NCBI GenBank assembly: GCA_947579605.1
Contig: OX388320.1
Location: forward strand, 2,604,001-2,668,000
Direction: 5' to 3'
DNA: 64,000 nucleotides
Origin: Athripsodes cinereus
Taxonomy: Eukaryota > Arthropoda > Insecta > Trichoptera > Leptoceridae
Part shown: positions 9,706 to 20,146 of the stretch, piece by piece
How the letters are laid out: every line of letters begins with the position of its first letter
Numbering within the stretch: the stretch's first letter is position 1
Program-made: the position numbers and the translations under genes
Notes under the pieces: model-generated
Databases searched by the model: none
What the model saw: the letters and a program-made list of their open reading frames with translations, nothing else
What the model was told of the DNA's origin: nothing

Positions 9706-9988
9706 TTAAGAATATCACCCAATTGACACCTCATCTGCACTACTAATAATTTGTGCAAACTCCCTTTAGTAGGAAACTAAGGCTTTTATGTGCACCCATG
9801 CTGTGTTCACCAATTCCAATAGATGTACGTATTCAACAATATGGAACGTGGTGGGATTGCTGAACTCATCATGGTCAAAGTGCATTTTAACCAACCTAAG
9901 AAGATTTGTTAGTATCGGGATACTTTTTCCATTTCTTACTAAATGGGATTTGCACAATCTACTTTGTGTCTATTGAGTGATATTCTTA
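9706..9988. mobile_element. Decayed TIR element containing the SINE-C core
   Basis: Ends TTAAGAATATCACCC and ...GAGTGATATTCTTA are inverted copies, continuing inward with ACACCTCATC-like sequence. The interior (GAACGTGGTGGGATTGCTGA, then AACCAACCTAAG) matches the better-preserved element at 23169-23412. Frames on both strands (9766-9957, 9788-9976) are products of the symmetry. Confidence 0.7.
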
Positions 9989-9990
9989 TT

Positions 9991-10080
9991 TTCCTTATTT
10001 ATTTGTTTATTTATGGCTATAATAGCCGGAAATATAATACCTAATACAAAAATTACATTACAATATTATCTACTACCAAT
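9991..10080 (-). repeat. AATAAATA-tailed repeat fragment
   Basis: The minus strand ends in AAATAAACAAATAAATAA after a palindromic GGCTATTATAGCC. The tail style resembles the repeats at 22504, 36209 and 40409, suggesting a LINE 3' end, but the body differs, so family membership is uncertain. Confidence 0.35.
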
Positions 10081-10229
10081 AAAATATCCAATATCTATGT
10101 GGGTATAATAATAATATACAAATTAAATTTTGTCTCTCTGGGTTCATAAATTGGTGTTAAAAACTGATGTCATCTCACAATAATATATTACAAAGATATC
10201 TTAGTAGCTATTTAAAATGTCATTTAGAA

Positions 10230-10300
10230 GGGGTGACGCAATTGATACTAGGCCACTCTGAATGAATAGTTCCCTCCCCTTTGAAAGGATTGTTGAAGGG
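10230..10300 (+). mobile_element. RTE-A 3' remnant
   Basis: GAAGGGGTGACGCAATTGATA and CACTCTGAATGAA match the last coding part of the RTE-A copy at 1335-1375, then decay. Only the final ~70 bases are recognisable. Confidence 0.6.
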
Positions 10301-10924
10301 AAAATTAATAAATAACTATCTTAAAATGTTAAAATATCAATAAAAAAAATATCCCTCAATTCGCATATCATCAAACTTCAATTATCATGCGGATTTTAGA
10401 TTACTATTTTTACTGGTTGTGCACATCTGAGAATCACTATGATTTAAGTAATTATGTATATTTTAATTAATTACCTGCCACAACATCAGCAGTAAAATCT
10501 ATTAAACATAAAGTATGCACGTATCTACATATTTTTATAGTGAAGTCACTCCACTAGCAAAGCATGCTTCTGCATATATACCATATGTAATACTTTGCAT
10601 GACTGTTATCAATGAAATAATATCTGTATATAATTATGTTTTATGTTGTTTGGTAGATATTATTATTTTATTACAGTTTATGGGTGTTTATCATAATTCT
10701 TTATTGGTATAAAATATGTCATAAGCCAGTTGTGAAATGTGGTAATAGGATTTAGAATTATAATGGATTTGTTATCAGTATTTATTTTCAGATATGTTAT
10801 AGTTTATATGAATAAAGTTTATCAGTCAAAAAATGGAATATTTTGAAAAACTTGACATTTTTCCTCTTTCAATTGTTCATCTACAATGTGAAATCATTGT
10901 CTTCTTATTTAGTTCCAATGGGGG
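10301..10924. other. AT-rich spacer
   Basis: The hydrophobic 65-residue frame at 10515-10712 has no recognised family and could be chance in AT-rich DNA. Confidence 0.4.
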
Positions 10925-11160
10925 AACATCCCTTGTAGAGCCTTAGCCTCTGAAACAATAAATCTCTGTTGAGCCTTTTGGTCGTATACAGTAGATTGTC
11001 AGTTGTCATAAGCATTCAGATCCTGGTTGATATTTTTATCTGCTTGCTTATTTTCAATAGCTGAACAGCCTTTCTAGGGCCTTGATTTCCAAAACAATAG
11101 ATCTCCAAGCCTTTCTATCTTGAGCAATGAATTTCCAGTCGTCTTTAGCATTTAGCTCCT
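10925..11160 (-). mobile_element. Two diverged LINE 3' fragments side by side
   Basis: Segments 10930-11030 and 11048-11155 are related direct copies (CCTTAGCCTCTGAAACAATA and CCTTGATTTCCAAAACAATA, then TCAG/TTAG-CTCCTGGT). The minus translation of the second ends FIAQDRKAWRSIVLEIKALERLF, a typical C-terminal LINE ORF2 pattern. The frame at 11054-11299 carries this. The duplication may be local, or may reflect two insertions. Confidence 0.5.
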
Positions 11161-12259
11161 GGTATCTAATAGCATTTATTAATATAATATAATAGTATCT
11201 AATTGCATTTATCACATCAGCATCTGGAGTGATCATTGAAAGTGAACAAGTGTGAATACCCCTTAAGCTTAATACATTTGGTATGTCATCTATTCCCATT
11301 GTGAAACGATTAAAAATTCGATTAATAGTGTTAATTTATTTTACTTTGTGCAAATTGTATCTTCTCCATCTGGTAATTTCCATACCTGCCGGTTGAGGTA
11401 CCATGGGTATATAATTATTGGATTCGCGAAGTAACGTTATTACAGGCTTCGAATGTTCTCTATTGTAGGTCGATGATATTTTATAAATAGAATTTGAATT
11501 CCAATAGAATGAATGGGTTTTAGAAATCGCTGTGTATCCTAATTTTGCACTGTAGAATGAATTTGTATGTTTAAAATTATACACCTTATTGAATATGGAG
11601 TGTCTACCAAATGTTTTGAGTTCTATTATAGAGATGTTCCATCAGCCATTTTGTTGTCATCTCTTTAATATAGGTTTCATAAATTTCTATAATGGCCTTA
11701 TGTTATCGCTATATTTATAGATGTCTAAATATTTTTATTTATTTGAAGAAACATTTTCAAATGAGCGATGTGGCATGTCACCCATTTTTTATGACATAGA
11801 GAAAGCGATCTGTTTTTTTTATTCCGCTTAGTAGAAAATCCTGTGATAGTAAAAATAAATAGATAGATATAAAAAAAACAATTGTCATATGAAATAATTT
11901 TTCATTTTTATTTATTACCCTTCTAAAAATATCCACAATTTTTTTTAATTCCTATTTTCTATATTAAATTTGACGATGATAAAATTGGATATTGAAGTAA
12001 AACTATTCATTTTTACATTTTATTTGTAGGGTTAACCTTAACGAATGTCTGTTTCTATTTATTTATTAGGTGTCTTGGTTATAAATACTTATTGGTTAGG
12101 ATTGCACGTATTTTGTTTCATGTACCACCGAACCGTTTTTTTTTGTTTTTAAAAATTCTTTCCACGATAAATAAAGTCTTCGACATTTTTGCGACAAGTC
12201 TTGTCGTACGGAGCAGCAATATTATTAGAAATGTAAATAAAAAAAAACTATCTTCCCCT
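11161..12259. other. AT-rich spacer
   Basis: The minus frame at 11336-11584 is unrecognised. Nothing structural stands out before the CpG-rich block. Confidence 0.4.
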
Positions 12260-12470
12260 TTAAAATAATATTCCGTCCTCGTCGCGACACACACAATGCG
12301 GACGACGATACAGCCCGCATAACGTTGTATCGGAGAGAGCTTTTCCACCCCTGCCGCTATGCGAGGTACCAAACTACCTACCTACTGCTAAAACTGAGGG
12401 GTGGCGGGCGTCAGTCGGCGTCTTCTATCGCCGGGGGTTGGACGTCGGGACGCGAGTGACGCCATACTGT
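12260..12470 (+). promoter_or_regulatory. CpG-rich block
   Basis: CpG dinucleotides cluster strongly, for example about ten between 12411 and 12462, inside a region otherwise poor in G and C. Such blocks in AT-rich insect genomes often mark promoters or first exons. Frames through it (12118-12372 minus, and 12401-12601 plus from a GTG) have no recognisable domain. Confidence 0.4.
12411..12446 (+). promoter_or_regulatory. Candidate Inr + DPE core promoter
   Basis: TCAGTC at 12411-12416 is a perfect arthropod initiator. Taking A12413 as +1, positions +28 to +33 (12440-12445) read GGACGT, a perfect match to the downstream promoter element RGWYVT at the exact required spacing. TATA-less Inr/DPE promoters are common in insects. 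The CpG-rich setting strengthens the call; the absence of an identified downstream gene weakens it. Confidence 0.4.
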
Positions 12471-13911
12471 TATATTTTCTTACCGAACGTGTATTTGTGT
12501 ATATACATAGTATTATATCAAATGTGTGTGTATATACATATTTTTGTTCATTATTTTCTTTGTTGTTATTTCTTGTGATGTACAGTTACTTTGTTTTATG
12601 ATTTATTTGAATTTTATTTTTGTTTTATAGTTTTGAAAATTTATTCCGGTTTGTCTTAAGAATTATTTGATGTTGGCGGCAGTTTTTTCCGAGAAATGTG
12701 CTTTGTATTTTTAGGCTAATTTCTCGCTCCAAATTGCCCTTGTAACAAATTTTCGTTAATACCGATGAGTCAGATTTTTACGTGGGTTTATTATTCTTGC
12801 TTTATTTTCTTTCTTACTAAAATTGCCAGTGGTGTTTTTGTAGATTTTTTTTTTATTATTTCTATCAACATGTTGAATTGTATATGTAACTACTGATAAA
12901 ACTTTCCATTTCATTAACTCGGAAATGTTTAATTACACTTATACGTAAATTGACTTGTTAGTCTTTTGAGTTCTTGTCGACCAAATCAATACTGTTATGA
13001 CAATTATGTAAAAACGTCTATAAAACTAAACGCACTCTTTCATATTCCATTGTATATATTATATTTTGCTTAAGTAGCGACATATCCCTCAAGTGAGGCA
13101 ACCAGTGGACACGCTTCATAGAAAGATATATATATATATTAAAAATCATTGAAATGAACACTGATATATTTCTTTTTTAAGTTCTGTGTATAATTTCGAT
13201 ATCATTGCCTACTCTTTATCCCTGTTGTACGAAAAACATATTCTTTTCTTCGATTAATTCACGTATGTTCTATCATTCATGAAAAGTGATTCATGGATGA
13301 AATATGTATTTTCAGTTTTTTATAGCCTTCGTTTGCTCCTGAAAGCGTATCAAAACACGTGAGATAATATTTCGGGATATCAAGATATTAGAATGTTGTG
13401 ATATCGAATCATCTATGTGTAATTTTCTTCATCAGAATATTGTATAAGTCAGAATAGCGTTAATAATTACACTCGGAATTTTCATTTTCCACTGTAGATC
13501 TTCTATGTCTGTGTGTTGGATTAATATGACTCAGCGTTCATATTCACGTGTTGCATTACTTTCAGGGCGTTATTTCTATACCCCTTATGTTTCCTCTGCT
13601 ATTTAGTAATTGGTGTTACTTTTTATGCAGGTACATAACTAAATAGTTTTACCTAATTTATTTATTTATTTTATTCTTCGCTGTACATTGGTTGCAATAT
13701 TTCAAATCAATACAAAGTATCGTAAAAATATCAGTTTCACAATCCAATGTAGAGAGGGCGAGTTTATCGCTAGAATGCAATGTCTTCCAACTAACCCGGA
13801 ATTTAAACATTTTGTTTATGTTCGATTTAATTTCATAAGAACCAAGAATTTATCGATTGGATTGAGATATTGAACTGTTCTGTCGTAATATTTAGACAGT
13901 ATTTGAAATTC
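12471..13911. other. Spacer, possible intron
   Basis: If the 12411 promoter is real this would be leader exon and intron. The frame at 13688-13873 is unrecognised. An 8-unit AT dinucleotide run lies near 13128-13140. Confidence 0.35.
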
Positions 13912-14030
13912 ACTGTGTCGGTGTTTAGGTAGTAGAATTCCATATCGACAATGTCCTTATAAGACGAAAGACGTCTCTCTCATCGAATAAATCATTAGTA
14001 GAATAAAACGCTTGTTTTATTTATTTCAGT
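13912..14030. repeat. Composite of a 29-mer repeat and MITE-D remnant
   Basis: ACTGTGTCGGTGTTTAGGTA and the nine bases after it (13912-13940) recur exactly at 56979-57007. From about 13965, GACGAAAGACGTCTCTC... AATAAAACGCTTGTTTTATT matches the right part of the MITE-D copy at 36660-36770. Confidence 0.55.
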
Positions 14031-15128
14031 ATTTGAAATGTTAGAGTTGGTGCTTTAACTTTAGCGATATAAATGTCTCATCGAATTTTAACTGTAAACA
14101 TTTTTTAACGGTGATAATGAAGTAAATTTGTTCTCTTGTCTCCATACTCTATTTGGTATTAAAAGTGTTAGCCAATTGAATTTATATATTTAGCCTTAGC
14201 AACAACTGGATACTTCGAAACCAATATTGTATTCATGATTTTGTCATAAATTTTAACACAGGTCTGAGTTTGTATACCGTCTCGATTAAAAAAACAGCTT
14301 CACCTTTATTATATTATGTCCTTGAACTGCACTGACGATCGTAATCTTGCATAGAAACGGCTATGGTACAATAATATAACACTATAAAAATGTATTATCT
14401 CGCTTTTAAATTTCTTCGCCTTCGCATTTCCCTTGAATCGTATGATTTGTTTGGATATTATTATTATTTTCAATCCTTAATAAACATTCGCTCATAATAA
14501 ATTCAATCAATACATTAGTGAAACAGTTAAAAATCCCTCGGCAATTTAATAATAATAATAATCATACTATTTAATACTCGCCAAGGTCGGGAAGGCTCTT
14601 CAATAGTTTTTAATTTGAGTAAATTCCTCCTAAAATGGAGGCGGCTTCTGTTGAAATTCCAATCAATATAATATTTCGTAAGTCTGGAATTTTCAAACAT
14701 GGTAGTCACGTCGATTTTATTGCCGACTAATCGAAGAAAATAAAAATATATATAAACAAGTACACGATTACATCGCAGTTTTCTTTATTTCCTATCCTAT
14801 TCAAAAATTTACCGAGTATTATTTTTTGTATTTGAAAAATGAGATTGCAGAAAATGTGCTTTGCCAGTGATGAAAAAAGTCGAGATGCGATGACAGGATC
14901 GTGACTAGATCATATTTTGAGCACAATGAATGTATGGAGAATAGTATGACTGTGACGAAAGGGAGGTATTTTTTGTTAGTTTTTTTTATACTAAGAGAGG
15001 AGTAAAATATGTGGACATACATGACAGTAGATTTGAATAAAACTTTATGCATTATTCATACATTATCACTTTTTATTTTTGTGTAATTAATTAATACTTA
15101 TTTTATATCGAATTTATTCTTGTAGATC
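14031..15128. other. Spacer with possible LINE 3' end
   Basis: At about 14540-14640 the minus strand reads ...CCTTCCCGACCTTGGCGAGT followed by (ATT)n, a pattern like a LINE 3' end with a simple-repeat tail. Evidence is weak. No gene is seen. Confidence 0.3.
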
Positions 15129-15371
15129 CCGTGGAGTGTCCGGTAAAGAATAGGTTTCCCACTCTTTTCTGTTAGTTTTCGAGTGTCCTGTAAAAGGCAG
15201 ATAGATATTCGTAAAACATCACGTTTAAGAATTTAACATGAGCGATGAGATATGCCACCAATCCTGAATGTCTTAACTTTTATTGGCACGGAGATGACAA
15301 CTTGCATGTTTGTTTAGTGTAGTTGATCCGCTGGCTACCCCGCTTGTGGGAAATGCCGTGGTAGTGTGCAT
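15129..15371 (+). mobile_element. SINE-A copy, full length
   Basis: Runs from CCGTGGAGTGTCCGGTAAAG through CGAGTGTCCTGTAAAAGGCA, GCGATGAGATATGCCACC, CCTGAATGTCTTAA and GGCTACCCCGCTTGTGGGAA to GCCGTGGTAG. Together with 15596-15848 it defines the family, about 240 bp. I see no clear Pol III A and B boxes in the head. Confidence 0.8.
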
Positions 15372-15595
15372 GTATACATAATATGTGTCAAATTTATTTT
15401 CTATCCCAAAACGTTCTAAATAAAGGAGGTTATTTCGATTGTACACACGTCTAAGAGGAATGCTGAATGTTGAAATCTTTCAGATCCTATAATATATTGA
15501 CAAAATATAATTATTTATTCTTTGGCTGTAATTCTGTAATACAAAACGGTTAGATAACAAATTAAATTTTATTAAGTAGAGTAATAATTAATCAT

Positions 15596-15848
15596 GCCGT
15601 GGAGCACCCGGTAAAGAATTGGTCTCCCACTCTTCTCCTTAAGTTTTCGAGTGTCCTGTAAAAGGCAGGTGTTCGAAAAAATTAAGACATTGTACATCTT
15701 AAATTCAGCGATGAGGTTTGCCACCCATCCTGAATGTCTTAATTTTATACTGGCACGAAGAGGACAGCTTGCATGTTTCTTACATGCAGCTGGTCTGCTG
15801 GTTACCCCACTTGTGGGATATGCCGTGATGGTATAGTAGTAGTAGTAT
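15596..15848 (+). mobile_element. SINE-A copy, best preserved
   Basis: Head GCCGTGGAGCACCCGGTAAA, middle GCGATGAGGTTTGCCACCC and CCTGAATGTCTTAA, then ACCCCACTTGTGGGATATGC, CGTGATGGTATAG and a TAG-repeat tail (15833-15846). The tail region contains the hairpin CCCAC-TT-GTGGG and resembles the 3' end of RTE-B. A 61-residue frame across it is incidental. Confidence 0.85.
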
Positions 15849-15947
15849 AATTAATCATCATTCCAAAACTCGTAATAATATTGTCAGCCCGAGACATTTG
15901 TCTCAATCTTTGAAACTCTTTCCAATCTATAGTATTATTATTATTTT

Positions 15948-16069
15948 AATTGGATACATTGAAACAAGCTTTTCTTTCTACTACAAATCGAACAAACACG
16001 AAAGACGTTTTTCTCTAATGTTTCTATAATCCATAGTGGAAAGAAACGCTTGTTTCAAATTACCCAATT
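15948..16069. mobile_element. MITE-D, 122 bp
   Basis: Ends AATTGGATACATTGAAACAA and ...TTGTTTCAAATTACCCAATT are inverted copies over about 35 bases including GAAACAAGC(G/T)TTTCTTTC. A second copy is at 36660-36770 and a partial one near 13965-14020. Non-coding. Confidence 0.7.
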
Positions 16070-16174
16070 GTGGAGTTCTAATTATTCTGCGCCAACTTTA
16101 TAAATAAATAAAATATTATTCTGAATTTAAGAAGTCATGTCTAACATGGGATGTTTTACAAATAAAACTACTAG

Positions 16175-16245
16175 CCTTTTGTAGGACACTCGAAATCTGA
16201 TGGGAAAAATAGTGACACATCTCTTCTTCACTGGGTACTCAATTT
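16175..16245 (-). mobile_element. SINE-A head fragment
   Basis: CTTTTGTAGGACACTCGAAA then CACTGGGTACTC on the plus strand match the SINE-A head in reverse, with an internal disruption. Confidence 0.45.
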
Positions 16246-16704
16246 TTACTATTTTGATAATAATCGTTTTACATCTTTCAACGTCCCCCATGTGTCGTTA
16301 TTGTTATTATTACATTACATACGTCAGGAAACATCGCGGGGTGTAAATATTATCTTGTTACCCCTTCATCCCCCTCCTATGACGTTTGTAAATTAGATTG
16401 TATTATGAAAATCGATTCGTACATACCTACATATAGGTGAATTCACCCCGTTTTTGGGTCACACGCTACTCATTGGTATTACCTACTAACTTTGCCTATT
16501 AATTGCTTCGATATCCTTCGCTGTACTGCTGTTTAAATTGATAGTGTTTATGTTTATAGGTAATTGCATTTCGTTTAGCTATTGTTTATTGAAAGTGGAT
16601 GAATAATTGATTTATGTTTAGTTTTATCCATGTACCTATTTGTTTTTATTGGCCTTTACCGTGAAGCCTTTTGTAGCAGATGTATTCAATATTGGTAGAA
16701 CTGA
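16246..16704. other. Spacer
   Basis: No coding or repeat structure could be supported, apart from general AT richness and a short C-rich patch near 16360. Confidence 0.4.
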
Positions 16705-16990
16705 TTAGAATAAGTTAAGATGGTTCGGGCATGTGGAAAGAATGAATGAGGACAGAATGACCAAGAAGATTTATTTGGCTGAGAGGAATGGTGTGCGGAG
16801 ACGTGGACGTTCGAGGATCACTTAAATCAAATCCTACAGGACGGTCACGTGTTGAGCACATTGAACAGGAGAGCATGCATGAGGAATTGTATGACAGTGA
16901 TGGAAGCGAAAGATGTATGCTAGAAGGAAGTGGCGCTCGATCCTTTCTGCCTACCCCGCGAGGGAAGCGGCGTGATGGTATGTATGTAGA
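16705..16990 (+). mobile_element. RTE-B LINE 3' fragment
   Basis: Starts with KLRWFGHVERMNEDRMTKKI, continues RRRGRSRIT and LKQILQDGHVLSTLNRRACM with frame breaks, and ends SFLPTPRGKRRDG followed by CGGCGTGATGGTATG. This is the same C-terminal segment as at 5696-6490 but with indels. The frame at 16788-17012 is an out-of-phase piece. Confidence 0.8.
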
Positions 16991-19084
16991 AATGATTTTT
17001 TTTGTCTATTAATCGGCTCATTTTGAGAGAGGCTTCTTTGTTCTTTAGAATATTGTCGACTAATATACAATCCATTTTTAAATTTGTCTATTTTCAATCC
17101 CAAACCAAACATCTGTATTCTACGATAGTGATGCTTATTATCTACGGTGCATCACTTTCATTATCTTGATGGTATTCCAAAATAAAATACAGTACTCAGA
17201 TTATAAACTCCACTCTTTCGTAACTTTAATACTGTGTTATTTGTCTACTTTCAATATTTGCTTTTCGTTTCTCGCTTTGCTTCGCTCGGCAAGAAGTCTT
17301 AAAATGAATATTCAGCATTTTAAGCCACAATCTATCTATGAACGTATAAAAATATTTATATAATCTTAACTCAGATAGGTAGTTCTCCCTACTGATTATT
17401 TTTGTTATAAATAGGCTCGATTTCAAATTCGATACTTATCTTTGAGGGGAACTTAAAAGTTTCTTGCAAACTCCGTCATTCGAGCACAAAACTAATTCAT
17501 CTTCCGACAGTGTTGTAATAAGACTGCGTTATCTTGGCAGCAAATTGATTACATCATTCCCAACGCGATTATGTCGTAGCGTGGTGAATTAAATTTTTCT
17601 GGCGAATTCCGGTAGTAATGAATAATTACTACTGTACTAATTTCTAAGTCAGCTAATCTATTTCACAGAAATCAATATTGTGTCTTGCTGGTGCTCCGTA
17701 GTTCTCCAATTATACCTAGTTATTAATCGTTCGCTTTGCGATGATAAATGACGTGAGCTCTAAACAGACAAGACCATACCTATCTGTAACAAACAGCAAC
17801 TTAAAATTAATTATTTGTTATGCAAGAAAATTGTCCATAGTTTGTCTTCCCGTTTATACTCCTCACTTTAAAAGTTACAGCGGTGTGGAATGGGGTGCGA
17901 ATTTTCCTTAGAGTAAATAGGTTTGAAAAAATGTTTTTTTCGTTTCCGAGTTGAATTTGCGGTACCGTGTTTATTTGATCTTATTATATATTAGGAATAT
18001 TTTTTTTGCAGAATAGTCGACATTTTCCAAATTGCCTTCACTGCGTTATTCTTCGTTTCCCTTCACTTCGTTGTACTGTTTTTTCTTGTTATTTCTTTCG
18101 ACTTTTCGTCAGACTTTTGCTAGCTGCTGTAATTGGAAGGGTTTTTTTTTATTTTTTCTTTCTACTTATTCGTGGCTTAAAAAACTTGGCAGTTGCTTTG
18201 CCTTTTCCCGTTTTGATATATATCAAAAGTGATTTATATAAATAGATATCCTGTTGTGAGGGTCGGTCTCTATTAAATGTATCAAAAGGATTACCTATGA
18301 TCTTTGGAAAGGTATTTTTCGTTGGCAATGCAATGAAAAATAATGTATCGATTGGTTGCTAATGATTGGCTACAAAAATGTGTGCTGCTAGTAGAATATA
18401 TAAGTTGCTTCTTGGCGCCGACTTGCTCTACAACCTTTCATAGCTATCATACGTACCTAAAAACTCTACGTTTGTGTTTAACAGACTTTCTTCTGTACTA
18501 TGACAATAATTTTTGAACTTAATTATCTAGTTTGTCGCCATATAATTATTATTATTTCAGCTGGCAACATTAAAGGTTTCGTATGTTGTTGGTATTCCCA
18601 AATCATCATCTCGTCTTCATTACCATTTTAATATATCTTCTGAGGGCCATTTCACAGGCAGAAAATTTTTCCACTTATCTCTCCCTCCTTGTTCTTCTTT
18701 GAACCTTTTCTGTAATTAATATTCGTACGTACCTAAATACTTTTTTTAATACCCGTATGAGTCATAAGATCCACAGCAAACATTCTATGGCGGTCTACAA
18801 TGACTTGCACAATGTTGTTATTTTGTTTTATTTTATGTTTTCTCTACTTTCTTTTCGTTATTATTATTATCATGTACTAGTTTTATGTGTCATGTTTATT
18901 GTCGCTTCATAAATTGTAATGAATTAATAATGCCCTAGTGAAGTGATTCATAAAACTATACTACAAGTTTGAAATGGCTTGATGATGGTGTTAAAGAAAT
19001 TATTGTATCTCATCAAATTGGATTATTATTATGAAATTTGTAGTGATTAGTGATAATGCTTTTGATTATTGTTTATAATAAGTT
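16991..19084. other. Long AT-rich spacer
   Basis: Frames at 17166-17363, 17226-17426, 18006-18245 and 18032-18232 are hydrophobic or low-complexity with no recognisable domains, several overlapping on opposite strands or shifted frames. No mobile-element boundary was found. It may be intronic. Confidence 0.4.
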
Positions 19085-19193
19085 TTGTACGAAAGTCCAT
19101 CATTGTGAGATATCGTGGATTTTGGCGAGAAGACAACATATGGTGTGGTGAATATTGAATCACCATGTCCAAAACTCTTAACGCGTACAGAAT
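19085..19193 (+). other. Candidate start exon
   Basis: CACCATG at 19161-19167 is an ideal start context. The frame MSKTLNAYR is followed directly by GTAAGTC at 19194, a consensus donor. The upstream boundary is arbitrary. I do not recognise the peptide and could not find a convincing next exon: the open segment at 19391 fits phase but looks like an inverted-repeat element. Confidence 0.18.
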
Positions 19194-19392
19194 GTAAGTC
19201 TTTTGTTTTTAATTATTTATAAATAATATGATTTGTGTTGTTAGACTGATGATTGTGTTGTTGAATTTAGAACATTTATTTATCTTTTAATTGTTGTCCG
19301 TTTTGATGAAAACTTTGTACATCAGTGATCGACCCAACATAAAACAATCAAATTTTATATAATTAAATTGTCCAAGATTTAACTCATTAGTG

Positions 19393-19535
19393 AGCCGTGT
19401 CCATATTTATCGAACGAATATTCTATCCCTGTCGATATACGGAAAAAGAGAAGGATTTCTTCCATATCCAGGGAGAGAAGACAAGAGAGGCAGAACATTT
19501 GTGCGCACCGTTCGTTCTGTAAGTGTGGACACGAC
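19393..19535. repeat. Inverted-repeat element with open frames
   Basis: CGTGTCCATATTTATCGAAC (from 19395) and its imperfect reverse complement ending GTGTGGACACG (to 19533) bracket about 140 bases. This symmetry explains long open frames in several phases here (19390-19731 plus, 19379-19615 and 19407-19643 minus). None resembles a known protein. Confidence 0.45.
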
Positions 19536-19997
19536 CAATGTGCAACGAGCGCCGAAGACCTTCGTTTTTGCAAGACTGGAACACTGCACTGACATTGAAA
19601 GTAGGTTGACGGCATATTCGCTAGTATCGTTGAAATTGTTCAACTATTTTTGCAACGAGTGTTGCACATTCACTATTTTACCTTACTCGATTTGGACCAA
19701 TTTTATTTGTTTATTCAATTTTTATATATAAAGTAACTTATGAAGTATACATCATCTGACGTTTGCGCTCCAACTATTGATTTTGCGGTGATTTCCCATA
19801 CAAAATTGACTCTTTAAAAGCAAAATTTTGCTGAGTGTGTACTTTTTCTGTATCATATAGCCTAATCTGAGCAACCTAAAATTATAAGAACATAGAAAAG
19901 AGTGGGAATCATTTTACTTCAGAAGTTTATTCATACACGTTGTACGAGACATTAATGTTGTTGACCGAAGGTACTTGTTGGAAGTCCATTTCAAGAT
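19536..19997. other. AT-rich spacer
   Basis: Nothing could be supported between the two inverted-repeat elements. Confidence 0.4.
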
Positions 19998-20146
19998 AAT
20001 TGAAAAAAACACAATATGTAGTTAACTTCCAAATGACTTTATTAACTTCGCGTACTAGTATTCGGAGACTCTCGTCTCCATCATCAGGCGATTAGTAAAA
20101 AAGTGATTTGGAAGTTAACTACATATTGTGTTTTTTTTTTTCAATT
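19998..20146 (-). mobile_element. Penelope-related mini-element with hammerhead
   Basis: Inverted arms (19998-20043 and 20095-20146, sharing TTTGGAAGTTAACTACATAT and TGTGTTTTTTT) surround a hammerhead ribozyme on the minus strand. The sequence after the ribozyme, AATAAAGTCATTTGGAAGTT, parallels the right arm of the Penelope-like element at 41880-41923. There is no coding part, so it is non-autonomous or a relic. Confidence 0.65.
20048..20091 (-). ncRNA. Type I hammerhead ribozyme
   Basis: On the minus strand: stem I UCGC/GCGA (20088-20091 with 20048-20051), core CUGAUGA (20081-20087), one extra U, six-pair stem II GGAGAC/GUCUCC with loop GAGA, then GAA (20061-20063), the 8-nt self-complementary UACUAGUA as stem III, and C as the cleavage residue. 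All core residues are present, but positions 15.1/16.1 are U/A rather than the usual A/U, so activity is uncertain. A palindromic stem III of this kind is expected to work best as a dimer. Confidence 0.75.

Noticed and set aside
12401..12601. 66-residue protein starting MAGVSRRLL
   Set aside because: The start is a GTG, the 3' half is low-complexity, and the region fits a promoter or leader better.
13425..13445. Hammerhead core (reverse CTGATGA)
   Set aside because: Flanking sequence cannot form stems II or I.
14527..14709. 60-residue minus-strand gene
   Set aside because: Ends in an ATT repeat translated as poly-isoleucine and looks like a LINE 3' end.
19390..19731. 113-residue plus-strand gene, or a cysteine-rich peptide in the neighbouring frame (19392-19592)
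   Set aside because: Long frames in three phases on both strands coincide with an inverted-repeat element. No family resemblance.
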